From assembly GCF_024661895.1 (NCBI RefSeq), contig NZ_CP102453.1, positions 2,108,001 through 2,172,000 on the forward strand: a stretch of 64,000 nucleotides of DNA. Direction: 5' to 3'. Each line of letters begins with the position of its first letter. The stretch's first letter is position 1. This document shows, piece after piece, positions 25,867 through 36,799 of this stretch. The translations under genes and the position numbers were made by a program. The DNA is from Fundicoccus culcitae (GTDB lineage Bacteria; Bacillota; Bacilli; Lactobacillales; Aerococcaceae). The notes below the pieces were generated by a model. The model saw only the letters and a program-made list of their open reading frames with translations, made no database searches and had not been told where the DNA came from.

Positions 25867-27604
25867 ACGCTTATTAACCTATTATAAATATAAATGGCCA
25901 CTTTATTTAACCGGCGTAATTACACTAAGCCTATCGACTGCTTTGTCACTCTATTCTCCGATAATTAACGGGGAGATGATTGATTATATATCCAGTCAAC
26001 TCACCCAAGGAGCAGCCATCGACTTTGGTTATGTCTTTCGATTATTTGGGATATTTATTTTATTAATTATTCTCTCCGCAAGTTTGCAGTATATCAGTAA
26101 TTATATGCTGCAACGTGTAGCCAATTATCAAGGGAAGGTTATTCGGGATCAAGTTTATACGCGCCTGCAAAAACTGCCCGTTTCGTTTTTTGATAATAAA
26201 CCCCCCGGACAAATTGCGTCCCGGATTATTAATGATACGGAAGTGATTCGCCAGAACTTTTTCCATAGTTTTGGTTCACAATCCGTAGTGAATTTGATGT
26301 ATTTAGTGGGAATTTACATAGCCGTTATTCTGGTAATGCCCGAATTTACCTTGCCGATGACTTTGTTAATTATCTTTATTATTTTGTGGCAAGTGGGTTA
26401 TATCCGCTTAACCACCCCTTTGAATGCTAGTTGGCGGGAAATGGAAGGTTCCATCAATACGCAAATTTCTGACCTGATTCAAGGGGTCTCCATGGTACAG
26501 TTGTACCATCAAGAAGATAAACAATACCAAGATTTTGAAGCCACCAAAAAAGAATGGATTGCTAACCGCGATAAAAGTGTGGTTTATGACACGGTCCTAT
26601 CCTGGAATCTATCCAATTTCTTGCGCTTGTTGGTCACCTTGGGTCTGATGATTTATCTAGGCACGCGCTTTGTGGATGGCGTTCTCGGCTATACCGTCGG
26701 AACTTTGTACATTATTATGAACTATGTGGAGCGTCTGTTTGGTCCGATTGGGATGCTCATCCAACAAATTGTCCAGTCACAACAAGCTCTAGCCGGTGCT
26801 AAACGGGTATTTGAAATTCTGGATCAAGTACCAGAAGATGACAGTGAAGAAATGATAGAAATCACACAAGGAAATGTGGTATTTAATCAGGTGACCTTTG
26901 GCTACACCGAGGAACAAACGGTCTTGAAGGATATCAACTTGAAAGCGGATAAAGGTGAAACGGTCGCCTTGGTTGGCCACACCGGTTCAGGGAAAAGCTC
27001 GATTATTAATTTGTTGTTCCGTTTCTATGATCCACAAGAAGGTGATATCCTAATCGACAATCAACGCATTGTGGAATTCAACCGCGACAGCATTCGTCAA
27101 GAAATGGGTATCGTCTTACAAGACCCCTTCCTGTTTTCGGGCACCATCGCCACCAATGTGAGCATGAAAAATCCTGCCATCACCGACGAACAAGTTATGG
27201 ATGCCTTAGAAAAGGTAGGTGCTAAACCTTTGATTGACAAATTGGCTAAGGGCATTCATGAACCTGTCATCGAAAAAGGCCAAACTCTATCGTCCGGCGA
27301 GCGCCAACTGATTTCCTTTGACCGTGCCTTGGTGACCGACCCTAAAATCCTGATTTTAGACGAAGCAACCTCGCACATCGATTCCCAAACCGAGGAGCTC
27401 ATCCAGCAGGCCATCAACGTGGTTAAGGAAGGCCGCACCACCTTTATCATCGCCCACCGCCTATCCACCATCCAAAACGCTGACCAAATCCTCGTCCTCG
27501 AATCCGGCGTCATCCGCGAGCGCGGCAAACACAGCCAGCTGATGCAAGCCAACGGCATCTATGCCGAAATGTTCCGCATGCAAGCCAACGGCACTCCCTC
27601 TTAA
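25853..27604 (+). CDS. Heterodimeric ABC exporter, catalytic subunit (BmrD/LmrD-like)
   Basis: Partner half-transporter, 583 residues, with N-terminal membrane domain and C-terminal ATPase. Walker A GHTGSGKSS, signature LSSGERQL and Walker B LILDEATSHID with the catalytic glutamate are canonical, and the H-loop IIAHRLS is intact. ATG 25853 is chosen because GAGGAAGG precedes it by 6 bases; GTG 25847 is inside that site. Together with the upstream gene it should form a multidrug exporter induced through the attenuator. The last 350 bases shift to C-rich codons. Confidence 0.92.
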   Translation: METFKRLLTYYKYKWPLYLTGVITLSLSTALSLYSPIINGEMIDYISSQLTQGAAIDFGYVFRLFGIFILLIILSASLQYISNYMLQRVANYQGKVIRDQVYTRLQKLPVSFFDNKPPGQIASRIINDTEVIRQNFFHSFGSQSVVNLMYLVGIYIAVILVMPEFTLPMTLLIIFIILWQVGYIRLTTPLNASWREMEGSINTQISDLIQGVSMVQLYHQEDKQYQDFEATKKEWIANRDKSVVYDTVLSWNLSNFLRLLVTLGLMIYLGTRFVDGVLGYTVGTLYIIMNYVERLFGPIGMLIQQIVQSQQALAGAKRVFEILDQVPEDDSEEMIEITQGNVVFNQVTFGYTEEQTVLKDINLKADKGETVALVGHTGSGKSSIINLLFRFYDPQEGDILIDNQRIVEFNRDSIRQEMGIVLQDPFLFSGTIATNVSMKNPAITDEQVMDALEKVGAKPLIDKLAKGIHEPVIEKGQTLSSGERQLISFDRALVTDPKILILDEATSHIDSQTEELIQQAINVVKEGRTTFIIAHRLSTIQNADQILVLESGVIRERGKHSQLMQANGIYAEMFRMQANGTPS

Positions 27605-27655
27605 AATAAATACCCCTGCTAAAAAGCCCGACCACGCGTGGTCGGGCTTTTATCC
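27605..27655 (+). terminator. Terminator of the exporter operon
   Basis: AATAAATACCCCTGC (27605-27619) is followed at once by a perfect 15-bp GC-rich inverted repeat (27622-27636 with 27637-27651) ending in TTTT. The hairpin would open at its tip because the arms touch. Confidence 0.93.
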
Positions 27656-27691
27656 TTGAAGAAGAAGGGTTAGTATAGGTGAGAAATCACT

Positions 27692-28560
27692 GGCCGCGCG
27701 ACAAAATCGAGAGGATCTGTCTCGCGCTCGCTGGCCGCGCGACAAAATCGAGAGAAGTTGTCTCGCGCTCGCTGTAAGTGGGGAATGAAGAACCGTCATT
27801 TCTCACTTACGGGGACGCACACATATTGGAGTATTTGTTGTGAGCGTGATGGGGCGCGCACACATATTGGGGCGCTTGGTGTGAGCGCGACCCTAGGCGC
27901 ACACATATTAGAGCATTTGTTGTGAGCGCGACCCTGGGCGCACACATATTGGAGCGCTTGTTGTGAGCGTGATGGTAGGCGCACACATATTGAAGCGTTT
28001 GTTGTGAGCGTGAACCTAAGCGGGAAATGTGTGACCATAAATAAACTACAAATTAGGCTAATCGGTCATGAAATCAGGTGCTTGGTGACTGATTAGCTTT
28101 ATTTAACGTTCGCTCACTTCCCACTTACGCTCGCTGGCCGCGCGACAAAATCGAGAGAAGCTGTCTCGTGCTATGGCTTTCTACTTGCTTCCTGCTTACG
28201 AAGAAGTCATGCTAACCGCCTTTCAGCGAGCCGAGAGGCAGTTAGGGTGATAATGACGGGCAATCGCTCCCTATATAACATTTTTATTCCACGAACCCAC
28301 TAAAATGGAATCTACACTCGATGTTAATTCAACTTTCCCTTACACATGTCACGCTAAGTGGAATATTCTAACGAAGTTCGTTCCACATAATCCGTTAAGT
28401 GGAATATTCAACCCGAGTTCGTTCCACTTTCCCCCCACACATATAAAGCATAGCAACCAAATCACAAGCTCAGCCATACCCCACACCATAAATCAGGATT
28501 GAAGACCCTCAAACTCGTTAGTCGTATTGCGATATGAAAAGCAACCCTGTAGCAATAGCC
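27692..28560. repeat. Second palindromic repeat tract
   Basis: No credible gene. Array H (27692, 27733; one more copy at 28136) has arms GCGCGACA / TGTCTCGCGC. Boundary motifs in opposite orientations form an inverted pair at 27774-27810. Array F (27815-28019) follows, then a B module in reverse orientation (28017-28128), then array D-type units (28356, 28397; period 41, arms AAGTGGAA / TTCCACTT). The last 100 bases before the HD gene hold nothing I recognise. Confidence 0.9.
27815..28019. repeat. Array F: five 41-bp units
   Basis: Units at 27815, 27856, 27897, 27938 and 27979, an exact 41-bp period, beginning (G/A)CGCACACATATT and ending TTGTGAGCGYGA. Arms GCGCACAC / GTGAGCGC have one mismatch. 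Related units lie at 5325-5360 and 63825-63938. Confidence 0.93.
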
Positions 28561-28602
28561 ACCTACAAAGCTGCCCAACCCTTCTCACTACTCCCAACCC
28601 CA

Positions 28603-29997
28603 CTAAAACAACCGTTGTTGAATATGATGCGTCACATCATTGTGCTCGGTCACATAAGCCGCCAGAATCATAATTTGATCCTCGTTTAAATCCGGTGCTG
28701 CCGTTGCTTCCAACCGCCGCAATAACTCCTTAGGAAAATACAAGCGATGATCGCCACGCACCTTACCCGCTAACGCATTCACTAACGGACTGACTTGGGC
28801 TAACTCGACGACTTGGTTGGTCTTAGTTACCAACTCAATCTGGGTTTTATTGCTAGTGTTATAAGGCCGGTAATAATCATAGGGCAAATCATAACTTGAA
28901 TTCTCGCCAAAATAATAGTCGGCATCGTAGCCAGCCGCGACCAACTCATTATTCAAAGCCGTCTTTAATTGCACCAACTCATCAGGCGTGACAAGAATCG
29001 ACTTAAACGGCTTCCGATTTAAAAAGCGATAAGCCAGATCCACCAAAATCGAATCATCTTCAGCCAACCAATGCGTAAAATACGAACTCATCACATGGTC
29101 ATCCAACCGCAAATAATCCTTCAACGTCCAAGTGCCTTCCAAAAATGGCTTCAACAAACCCGCCGGATATTTCATTTCAATGTCATCACTCAAATAACAA
29201 AACTTCGCCCGCGCAAACAAAGACTGCAAAATCTGCTCCATCCCCCGAGAAACCGGATGAAAATACACTTGCATATACATTTGATAGCGACTGACCACAT
29301 AATCTTCCACTGCATGCATACCCGAATAATCAAAGGCAATCTGATGATTATACGGACGAATGACCCGCAAAATCCGCGTCAAATCAAACGTTCCATAACT
29401 GACACCCGCATAATAAGCATCCCGTAACAAATAATCCATCCGATCCGCGTCAATCTGACTCGAAATCAACTGAACCACCTGCTTATTGGCATAGGTTTTA
29501 TTAATCACACTCGCCACCAACTCAGGAAAATCATCACTCACACCCTGTAACACCTGATTAATCTCCGTTTCCGGCGACGTAATAATCGCTTGCGTCAACT
29601 GCTCATGATCCGTATTAAAAATCCCCTCAAAGGTATGCGAAAAGGGCCCGTGCCCAATATCATGCAACAAAGCCGCACACAAGACCAACAAACGCTCATT
29701 GGTATCCCACAAGCCATCATGTTCAGACACCGACGGATAATTCCGCGTAAAATTACTCACAATCCGCCGCGTGATTTCATAGACACCCAAAGAATGATTA
29801 AAACGCGTATGCTCCGCCCCGTGGAAAGTATAGGACGACGTCCCCAACTGCTTAATCCGCCGCAAACGCTGAAACTCCGACGTATCAATTAAATCAAGAA
29901 TCACCCGATCCTGGATATGAATATAATCATGCACAGGATCACGAAAAACCTTCTCACGCTCCAACTTTTGCAATGCATATTTGAACGGTTTTTTCAT
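28603..29997 (-). CDS. HD-domain hydrolase (YwfO/dGTPase-like)
   Basis: Metal-dependent phosphohydrolase of the HD superfamily, 464 residues. Metal ligands visible: H68 in TRFNHSLGVYE, H112-D113 in LLHDIGHGPFSHTFE and a later aspartate in QIDADRMDYLLRDAYYAG. The family includes dNTP triphosphohydrolases (Enterococcus EF1143 is a homologue type). Starts MKKPFKYALQ after GAGGTG. LipL is 20 bases upstream on the same strand, and in Bacillus ywfL (lipL) and ywfO are also neighbours. It uses more C-ending codons than its neighbours. Confidence 0.9.
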   Translation of the reverse strand: MKKPFKYALQKLEREKVFRDPVHDYIHIQDRVILDLIDTSEFQRLRRIKQLGTSSYTFHGAEHTRFNHSLGVYEITRRIVSNFTRNYPSVSEHDGLWDTNERLLVLCAALLHDIGHGPFSHTFEGIFNTDHEQLTQAIITSPETEINQVLQGVSDDFPELVASVINKTYANKQVVQLISSQIDADRMDYLLRDAYYAGVSYGTFDLTRILRVIRPYNHQIAFDYSGMHAVEDYVVSRYQMYMQVYFHPVSRGMEQILQSLFARAKFCYLSDDIEMKYPAGLLKPFLEGTWTLKDYLRLDDHVMSSYFTHWLAEDDSILVDLAYRFLNRKPFKSILVTPDELVQLKTALNNELVAAGYDADYYFGENSSYDLPYDYYRPYNTSNKTQIELVTKTNQVVELAQVSPLVNALAGKVRGDHRLYFPKELLRRLEATAAPDLNEDQIMILAAYVTEHNDVTHHIQQRLF

Positions 29998-30017
29998 AAA
30001 GCACCTCGCTTCCCCAA

Positions 30018-30860
30018 TTAAGGTTGAACCCCTAAGCCACGTTGGAACACTTTCGGAAAGCTCTTTTCATAAAAAGCCTCCAGCTCCGCCGCCATAAAAT
30101 CCCCTTTTTCAACCGTAGAAAACCTTTTGAAAACCTCTAATAAATATCCCCGATACGCCTCGACGGATACCGCTTCACCTACCACCGCTTCAACGGTCGT
30201 CATGACCGCTGGATTGACCTTAGGATAAGATGCATCCGCTTGCCCAATCACATAATAATCACGCAGCAGTTGCCCTCTATGTATTTGATCCCCATTCACG
30301 CTAATATAAGCCGCTGTTGTCACACCCGTTTTAAAACGACGCTGCGCAATGCCACCAATTTTTTGCCCGCTCACCACTAAATCATAGCGGCCGGGACAAT
30401 AGGAATCAGGAATTTCATAGCTTTCAACGGTAATGTCCCACTGCGCCAAGCTTAGTTGAATTAAACGCACCATTTGCTCATAAGCGGTATCAATATCTAA
30501 TGGATACTTCTGCATATCCGTTACTAAACTGATATTTATTATCCCAGGATCATTGACGACCGCTAAGCCACCATGGGGGCGCAACAAAACAGCATAGCCA
30601 CTATCAATGAGAAACTGGTTAGCTTGCAATAACTGTGGCAAACGCGTATCCTTAGCCCCCAATAGGACGGCTTCGTGTTTTAAAGGATAAAAATGAAGGA
30701 TGCCAAAATTTTTGTCAGTGGCTGACTCATTTAAATAAGCAATATAACGCAAAAAGCTATCTTGGTAAGCAAGCGCACTATTTCCGATATCCTGATGGGG
30801 ATTATCTTTTTCTTCAAATACATACCAATGATGATTTTCTAAGTAGTCAAATGCAGTCAT
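30018..30860 (-). CDS. lipL: Octanoyl-[GcvH]:protein N-octanoyltransferase LipL
   Basis: Amidotransferase that moves the octanoyl (or lipoyl) group from GcvH to E2 subunits of lipoate-dependent complexes. It has the biotin/lipoate ligase fold, 280 residues. The catalytic cysteine is C155 in DSYCPGRYDLVV, and the conserved lysine K167 lies in GQKIGGIAQRR; RPHGGLAVV is the substrate-loop motif. The Cys-containing motif separates LipL from LplA ligases. AAGGAG precedes the ATG well. It is first of a two-gene unit with the HD hydrolase. Confidence 0.88.
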   Translation of the reverse strand: MTAFDYLENHHWYVFEEKDNPHQDIGNSALAYQDSFLRYIAYLNESATDKNFGILHFYPLKHEAVLLGAKDTRLPQLLQANQFLIDSGYAVLLRPHGGLAVVNDPGIINISLVTDMQKYPLDIDTAYEQMVRLIQLSLAQWDITVESYEIPDSYCPGRYDLVVSGQKIGGIAQRRFKTGVTTAAYISVNGDQIHRGQLLRDYYVIGQADASYPKVNPAVMTTVEAVVGEAVSVEAYRGYLLEVFKRFSTVEKGDFMAAELEAFYEKSFPKVFQRGLGVQP

Positions 30861-31035
30861 AGCGGATACTCCTTCATATTTATTTTATAAGCATTAAGTA
30901 AAACTATTATACCAATAATTTTTCATAATAACTATGTATTACGCAAAAACCCCAAAGCCTACCATTCATTTGATATTACCGCCTTAAATTAGCTATAATA
31001 AGGCTAGGACGATTAGCGCAAGAAGAGGTGAAATG

Positions 31036-31452
31036 ATGTATCAACGAGTGATAAAAATTAAGGTTCATCAACAAATTAACCATTTAATGAATCAAAGTGT
31101 GGATGAATGGTTTCTTGAAACAGAGGCTGTGCATACCGCTTTACGAACGTATAGCAAAATCCGTTATCAAGACCAAGAAGGTTATCCTATCGAGGTAAAA
31201 TGGCAGATGGATCCAAGCAACACCTTTCAAATTGTAGAAATTATACAGCCAGCCTATACCTTACGCTTTAACCCTCAGGTCGAGACGGTGGCAGCTTATC
31301 AAACGCCCCAAGGACTATGGGAACTTAATATAAAAACAATAGACATGGCGATTGAAGAATTGGATGGCTTAAAATCCCTGCATATTAATTACCAAATTAG
31401 CCTAAATGATCAAATATTGGGATTGTATAACTACCACTTAACGGCGAGTTAA
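31036..31452 (+). CDS. YwiB family (DUF1934) protein
   Basis: Small beta-barrel protein of the DUF1934/YwiB family, 138 residues; function unknown. It contains family-like strands (VKIKVHQQI, YTLRFNPQVETVAAY and LHINYQISLNDQ) and no signal peptide. ATG 31036 is preferred over 31033 since AGAGGTG is 5 bases before it. In many Firmicutes this gene lies between the argS/rpoE region genes, which agrees with rpoE two genes downstream here. Confidence 0.8.
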   Translation: MYQRVIKIKVHQQINHLMNQSVDEWFLETEAVHTALRTYSKIRYQDQEGYPIEVKWQMDPSNTFQIVEIIQPAYTLRFNPQVETVAAYQTPQGLWELNIKTIDMAIEELDGLKSLHINYQISLNDQILGLYNYHLTAS

Positions 31453-31478
31453 GCAGAGGTATTTATTAGGAGGGGTTT

Positions 31479-32243
31479 ATGGATCTAAAAACGCAGCGGT
31501 TGTTGGACCGCATTAAAAGGGATTTACTGGAAAATCTAGAGGAGAACTTGGTCGGTATTTATTTGCATGGGTCGTTAGCGTTGGGTGGCTATAATCCGGC
31601 GGTGAGCGATGTGGATTTTATAGTGGTGGTAAAGGAAGCTCTGTCAAAGGAACAGAAAATGTGGCTGGTTGCGGATTTCGAGGAGCATTGGATGGATGAT
31701 GCGCCTGAAAAGGGGCTTGAGTTGCATGTGATGGTGCTAAGCGCGGCGCAACATTACCGTTATCCGCCGCAGTTTGATTTTCATTTTACTAACAACTTAT
31801 TAGCTCAATATCACCAAAATCCGACACAGCTTATCCAAATGATGCAAGGTGAAGACGTTGATTTAGTGGCGCATTTAGCTGTGCTTCAACAGGCAGGCAA
31901 GACACTTTACGGGGCGGCTGTGCAGGACGTTTTTGCGCCTGTGCCGGCTGAAGATTATTGGAAAAGTATCGTTTGGGATATTCAAGACGCAGAACAATTG
32001 GTGATGGCACAGCCTATGTATGTTATTTTAAATTTATGTCGCGCGCTAGCCTATAAAGAAACGCATCAGCTTTTATCCAAAGAAGCCGGCGCGTCTTGGG
32101 CACTCCAGCAGTTAGCGGATGAATGGATGCCTCTCGTCAGTCAGGCCTTATCTGCCTACCGCCAGCAAGGCAAACTCGCTTATACAGAGGACATGCTAGC
32201 ATGGACCCATTATATGTTAAAGCGCATGGAACTCACTCAATGA
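31479..32243 (+). CDS. Aminoglycoside adenylyltransferase-like nucleotidyltransferase (DUF4111)
   Basis: Nucleotidyltransferase of the AadA/ANT type, 254 residues. The active-site motif is GIYLHGSLALGGYNPAVSDVDFIVVV (HGS plus DxD), and the C-terminal helical domain (WDIQDAEQLV...YVILNLCRALAYKE) matches the DUF4111 domain of spectinomycin/streptomycin adenylyltransferases. It may be a silent resistance gene or act on another small molecule. The motif GCAGAGGTATTTATT (31453-31467) and AGGAGGGG precede the ATG. It lies between housekeeping genes with similar codon use, so recent acquisition is not indicated. Confidence 0.82.
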   Translation: MDLKTQRLLDRIKRDLLENLEENLVGIYLHGSLALGGYNPAVSDVDFIVVVKEALSKEQKMWLVADFEEHWMDDAPEKGLELHVMVLSAAQHYRYPPQFDFHFTNNLLAQYHQNPTQLIQMMQGEDVDLVAHLAVLQQAGKTLYGAAVQDVFAPVPAEDYWKSIVWDIQDAEQLVMAQPMYVILNLCRALAYKETHQLLSKEAGASWALQQLADEWMPLVSQALSAYRQQGKLAYTEDMLAWTHYMLKRMELTQ

Positions 32244-32281
32244 AGCGTACTGGCTTAATCCGTATACGGATGATTTTTTAG

Positions 32282-32310
32282 TTGATTTATGGTAGGTAAA
32301 TCGTTAATAT
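32282..32310 (+). promoter_or_regulatory. Promoter of rpoE
   Basis: TTGATT (32282-32287), 17-base spacer, TAATAT (32305-32310), 30 bases before the rpoE start. Confidence 0.65.
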
Positions 32311-32340
32311 AGTTAAGAAGATATGGAAGGAAGTGGCTTG

Positions 32341-33021
32341 ATGGCACTAGATGAACTAGACGGTCAAATTAAAAGCGAATTGTCGCTCATTGAAGTCGCA
32401 TATGCTATAATTGTGGATCATGGCGATATTATTGAATTCAACGATTTATTAGTTCAAGTACAAGAATATTTAGGTTTAACTGAGACACAACTTGAAAGCA
32501 AAATGGCGCGTTTTTATACAGATTTAAATGTGGATGGACGCTTTATTTCTTTAGGCGAAAACCGTTGGGGCTTGCGCATTTGGTACCCAATTGATTCAAT
32601 CGATGAAGAAATTATTACCTCATCAGAAGAAGAAGATCATCCAAAACGTGCCCGTAAGAGACGTAAACTGAATGTCTTTGCGGATGATGATATGATTGAC
32701 TACAACGATGATGATCCTGAAGATAGTGATTTACCTTACGATGATGAAGATGATGATTACGATTTATCGGCGGAAGATGAAGACGAAATGGATGAAGAAG
32801 AAGCCGAAGACCTCGATATGATTTTAGCCGAAGAAGATAAAGACGATGACGATGAGGAACTAGGTGCCTATGCCTCGGACTTATCAGAATTAGGTGACGA
32901 TGAAGTGGATATTCCTGAAGACGACTTTGAAGAATTCGATGATGTGGATGAAGTCGAAGAAGAGGAAGAAGAGGAAGAAGAAGTTGAAGACGACGAAGTA
33001 TTCGACTTTGATGAAGAATAA
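32341..33021 (+). CDS. rpoE: DNA-directed RNA polymerase delta subunit
   Basis: Gram-positive RNA polymerase accessory subunit that speeds recycling of the enzyme. The N-terminal winged-helix domain (residues 1-90, SLIEVAYAIIVDHGDIIEFNDLL) is followed by a disordered tail composed almost wholly of Asp and Glu with one basic patch (KRARKRRKLN). The start is ATG 32341, 7 bases after GGAAGGAAG. Immediately upstream of pyrG, as in most Firmicutes. The tail is long for the family, giving 226 residues against about 170-200. Confidence 0.96.
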   Translation: MALDELDGQIKSELSLIEVAYAIIVDHGDIIEFNDLLVQVQEYLGLTETQLESKMARFYTDLNVDGRFISLGENRWGLRIWYPIDSIDEEIITSSEEEDHPKRARKRRKLNVFADDDMIDYNDDDPEDSDLPYDDEDDDYDLSAEDEDEMDEEEAEDLDMILAEEDKDDDDEELGAYASDLSELGDDEVDIPEDDFEEFDDVDEVEEEEEEEEEVEDDEVFDFDEE

Positions 33022-33031
33022 ATAATCACCC

Positions 33032-33067
33032 TTGACGAAGTGATTGCAATCAAGTATTATTTTACTT
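33032..33067 (+). promoter_or_regulatory. pyrG: pyrG promoter with GGGC initiation site
   Basis: TTGACG (33032-33037), 17-base spacer, TATTAT (33055-33060); the expected start is the first G of GGGC at 33068-33071. In Bacillus and Lactococcus, pyrG transcripts starting GGGC undergo reiterative G addition when CTP is low. Confidence 0.85.
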
Positions 33068-33139
33068 GGGCACTCTAGCAGTATTGCTAGCCAAGTATAT
33101 AAAATGCTCCCTATTCATTAGCGAATAGGGAGCATTTTT
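33068..33139 (+). promoter_or_regulatory. pyrG CTP-sensing attenuator (reiterative transcription type)
   Basis: The transcript starts with GGGCACTC. A first hairpin (about 33064-33097, CTAGCA/TGCTAG) is followed by a terminator with a 13-16 bp stem (ATGCTCCCTATTC and complement, 33104-33132) and T-run. Extra 5' G residues could pair with CUCCCU of the terminator's left arm and act as antiterminator. It also serves as the rpoE terminator. Confidence 0.82.
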
Positions 33140-33159
33140 ACTTTTTACAAAAAGTGTAG

Positions 33160-34818
<1,659 letters not shown>

Positions 34819-34886
34819 CCCCTTAAATAAATATCACAATTTATTTTACATGAAAGGGCTTATATAAACGGATTGAACTAGCTAAA

Positions 34887-34915
34887 TTGAACGATTTAGC
34901 TTATACTATTATTAT
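34887..34915 (+). promoter_or_regulatory. Promoter of fba
   Basis: TTGAAC (34887-34892), 17-base spacer, TATTAT (34910-34915). A second TTGAAC lies 14 bases further upstream. Confidence 0.7.
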
Positions 34916-34942
34916 AGATGTTTATCACAAGGAGGAATTTGA

Positions 34943-35800
34943 ATGAGTCGTTTAGTAAGTATGACAGAAATGCTCAACAAAGCAAAAGAAGGAAAATACG
35001 CAGTCGGCCAATTTAACATTAACAATTTAGAGTGGACACAAGCGGTTCTAACTGCAGCTCAAGAAAATAACTCACCAATTATTTTAGGTGTATCTGAAGG
35101 TGCAGGAAAATATATGGGTGGCCCTACAGTTGTTTCAGCAATGGTAAATGCTTTATTAGAAGCAATGGATATCACTGTTCCAGTTGCACTTCACTTAGAC
35201 CACGGTTCAAGTTTTGAAAAATGTAAAGAAGCAATCGACGCTGGCTACACCTCAGTCATGATTGATGGCTCCCATGACCCAATTGATGATAACATTACCT
35301 TAACGAAAAAAGTGGTTGAATACGCACACGCACGCGGCGTTTCAGTAGAAGCTGAAGTAGGTACTGTTGGCGGTGAAGAAGACGGCGTTATCGGTGGCGT
35401 TAAATATGCTGACCTTGAAGAATGTAAACGTATGGTAACGGAAGCAGGCGTTGACGCTTTAGCAGCAGCTTTAGGTTCTGTTCACGGAACTTACGATGGC
35501 GAACCTAAATTAGGTTTCGACGAAATGAAAGCTATCTCTGAAGCAACAAACGCACCACTTGTTTTACACGGCGGTTCTGGAATCCCTGAACACCAAGTAA
35601 AACGTGCGATCGAATACGGACACGCAAAAATCAACGTTAACACTGAATTACAACAACAATTCACTAAAGCCGTTCGTGAATTACTAGACACCGACAAAAA
35701 AGTTTACGACCCACGTAAAGTCCTAAAACCAGGTGTTCAAGCCATCATCGACACCACTAAATCAACAATGGACATGTTCGGCTCAACCGGTAAAGCTTAA
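34943..35800 (+). CDS. fba: Fructose-bisphosphate aldolase, class II
   Basis: Zinc-dependent aldolase of glycolysis, 285 residues. Catalytic aspartate and zinc histidine are D86 and H87 in [10 protein letters not shown]; other ligands lie in [13 protein letters not shown] and in GSVHGTYDG and VLHGGSG. An excellent AAGGAGG site and strongly biased codons (TTA, GAA, GTT, CAC) suggest high expression. It follows pyrG as in other Firmicutes, and has its own promoter and terminator. Confidence 0.98.
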   Translation: MSRLVSMTEMLNKAKEGKYAVGQFNINNLEWTQAVLTAAQENNSPIILGVSEGAGKYMGGPTVVSAMVNALLEAMDITVPVALHLDHGSSFEKCKEAIDAGYTSVMIDGSHDPIDDNITLTKKVVEYAHARGVSVEAEVGTVGGEEDGVIGGVKYADLEECKRMVTEAGVDALAAALGSVHGTYDGEPKLGFDEMKAISEATNAPLVLHGGSGIPEHQVKRAIEYGHAKINVNTELQQQFTKAVRELLDTDKKVYDPRKVLKPGVQAIIDTTKSTMDMFGSTGKA

Positions 35801-35806
35801 TTCTCA

Positions 35807-35853
35807 ACTAAATATCACTGCAACAGGCGCATCGATGATGCGCCTGTTTTTTT
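35807..35853 (+). terminator. Terminator of fba
   Basis: ACTAAATATCACTGC (35807-35821), a variant of the recurrent pre-terminator motif, abuts a 12-bp perfect stem (35822-35833 with 35837-35848) followed by a T-run. Confidence 0.95.
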
Positions 35854-36099
35854 GGGGTTTTGAAGGGCAATTTGAGTAGATTGGCGGTAAGCGGGAAGTG
35901 GAATATTCTAGGTGAGTTGGTTCCACTTAGTTGATTAAGTGGAATATACTGGGTGAGTTGGTTCCACTTAATCAGCAAATGTGACAAGTGAGCAACCGCC
36001 AGTCTATAATAGCCCACCTATAGAAGAAATTCATAATGATTCATCGAAAGAAATCAGCCTTCTATCGCGTTGATGTATTGCAATCAATAACCGCTCGTT
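35840..36099. repeat. 260-bp direct repeat, left copy (flanks ugp islet)
   Basis: This segment starts in the right arm of the fba terminator (GCGCCTGTTT) and ends at CCGCTCGTT. It is almost identical to 41737-41994 in the same orientation. It contains a boundary motif (35887) and two 41-bp D units (AAGTGGAA...TTCCACTT at about 35896 and 35937), then about 130 bases with no dyad structure. No coding frame is convincing. Confidence 0.93.
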
Positions 36100-36119
36100 G
36101 TATGCGAGAAGTGGTAGGC

Positions 36120-36320
36120 AGCCGAATAAAGCTAATCAGTCATCAAACCCCTCATTTCATGACCGATTAGCCTTAATTGTAGTCTGTTTTACGGTAATAC
36201 ATTTCCTGCTCACATTGGCGGAGCGGGAACGAAGATTTCTCGAATTGGTGGCGAAGTGCTTGAGGTTCCTCGCCACCAACTAAATTTGATGGCGAAGCAC
36301 AAATGCCTCCTCGCCACCAA
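36120..36320. repeat. B and E repeat modules inside the islet
   Basis: One B unit (36127-36170, TAATCAGTCAT...ATGACCGATTA) with its tail, then two E units (arms TTGGTGGCGA / TCGCCACCAA, 36245-36320). The remainder to 36800 is AT-rich leader/promoter DNA with no gene. Confidence 0.85.
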
Positions 36321-36613
36321 CTATTTTATACTTCTATAAAGATCACCATATGAACTGAGATATTTCATTTAATAACAAGTAAATTTCTCGTTTGTCTTTT
36401 CTACACGCTGCTAACCCAATGCATAATGACAAAACCAAATGGGTTAATATCATCTCACCATGATTTACAAATTTACTAAAAAAATACATTGCTTTAACAA
36501 ACAGCGACTTGTAAATATATTGTAAATAATAAACAGTGAATAAATAAGGAAAGGATTTTTTAAATAGGAAACCCGGATGTTATAACCATAATTAAATTTG
36601 AACAAATTCATTG

Positions 36614-36715
36614 TTAAAGCGTTTATGTTTGCTTTTCCATCGGTAATTATCAAAACAAATAGAATAAGAGTCACATTACAATAATTTTACAGTAAAAATA
36701 CATTAAATTCATAAT
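36614..36715 (+). promoter_or_regulatory. Probable promoter region of the ugp-like operon
   Basis: TTTACA (36686-36691), 18-base spacer and CATAAT (36710-36715) form a plausible promoter. About 70 bases upstream TTAAAGCGTTTATG (36614-36627) resembles a CcpA cre box but misses the last conserved C and A. Both calls are tentative. Confidence 0.4.
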
Positions 36716-36799
36716 AATATCATATAATTACTCTGTTGATTTGATTTCTTTGAAAATTAGATTTAACAATAACAAATTGATATAGGAGATTGTGTATAA

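Noticed and set aside
27796-28038. 80-codon minus-strand frame
   Set aside because: It is a translation of array F and the adjoining boundary motif; repeated peptide is a consequence of the 41-bp arrays.
32868-33053. Serine-rich minus-strand frame
   Set aside because: It is the antisense of the Asp/Glu-rich rpoE tail.
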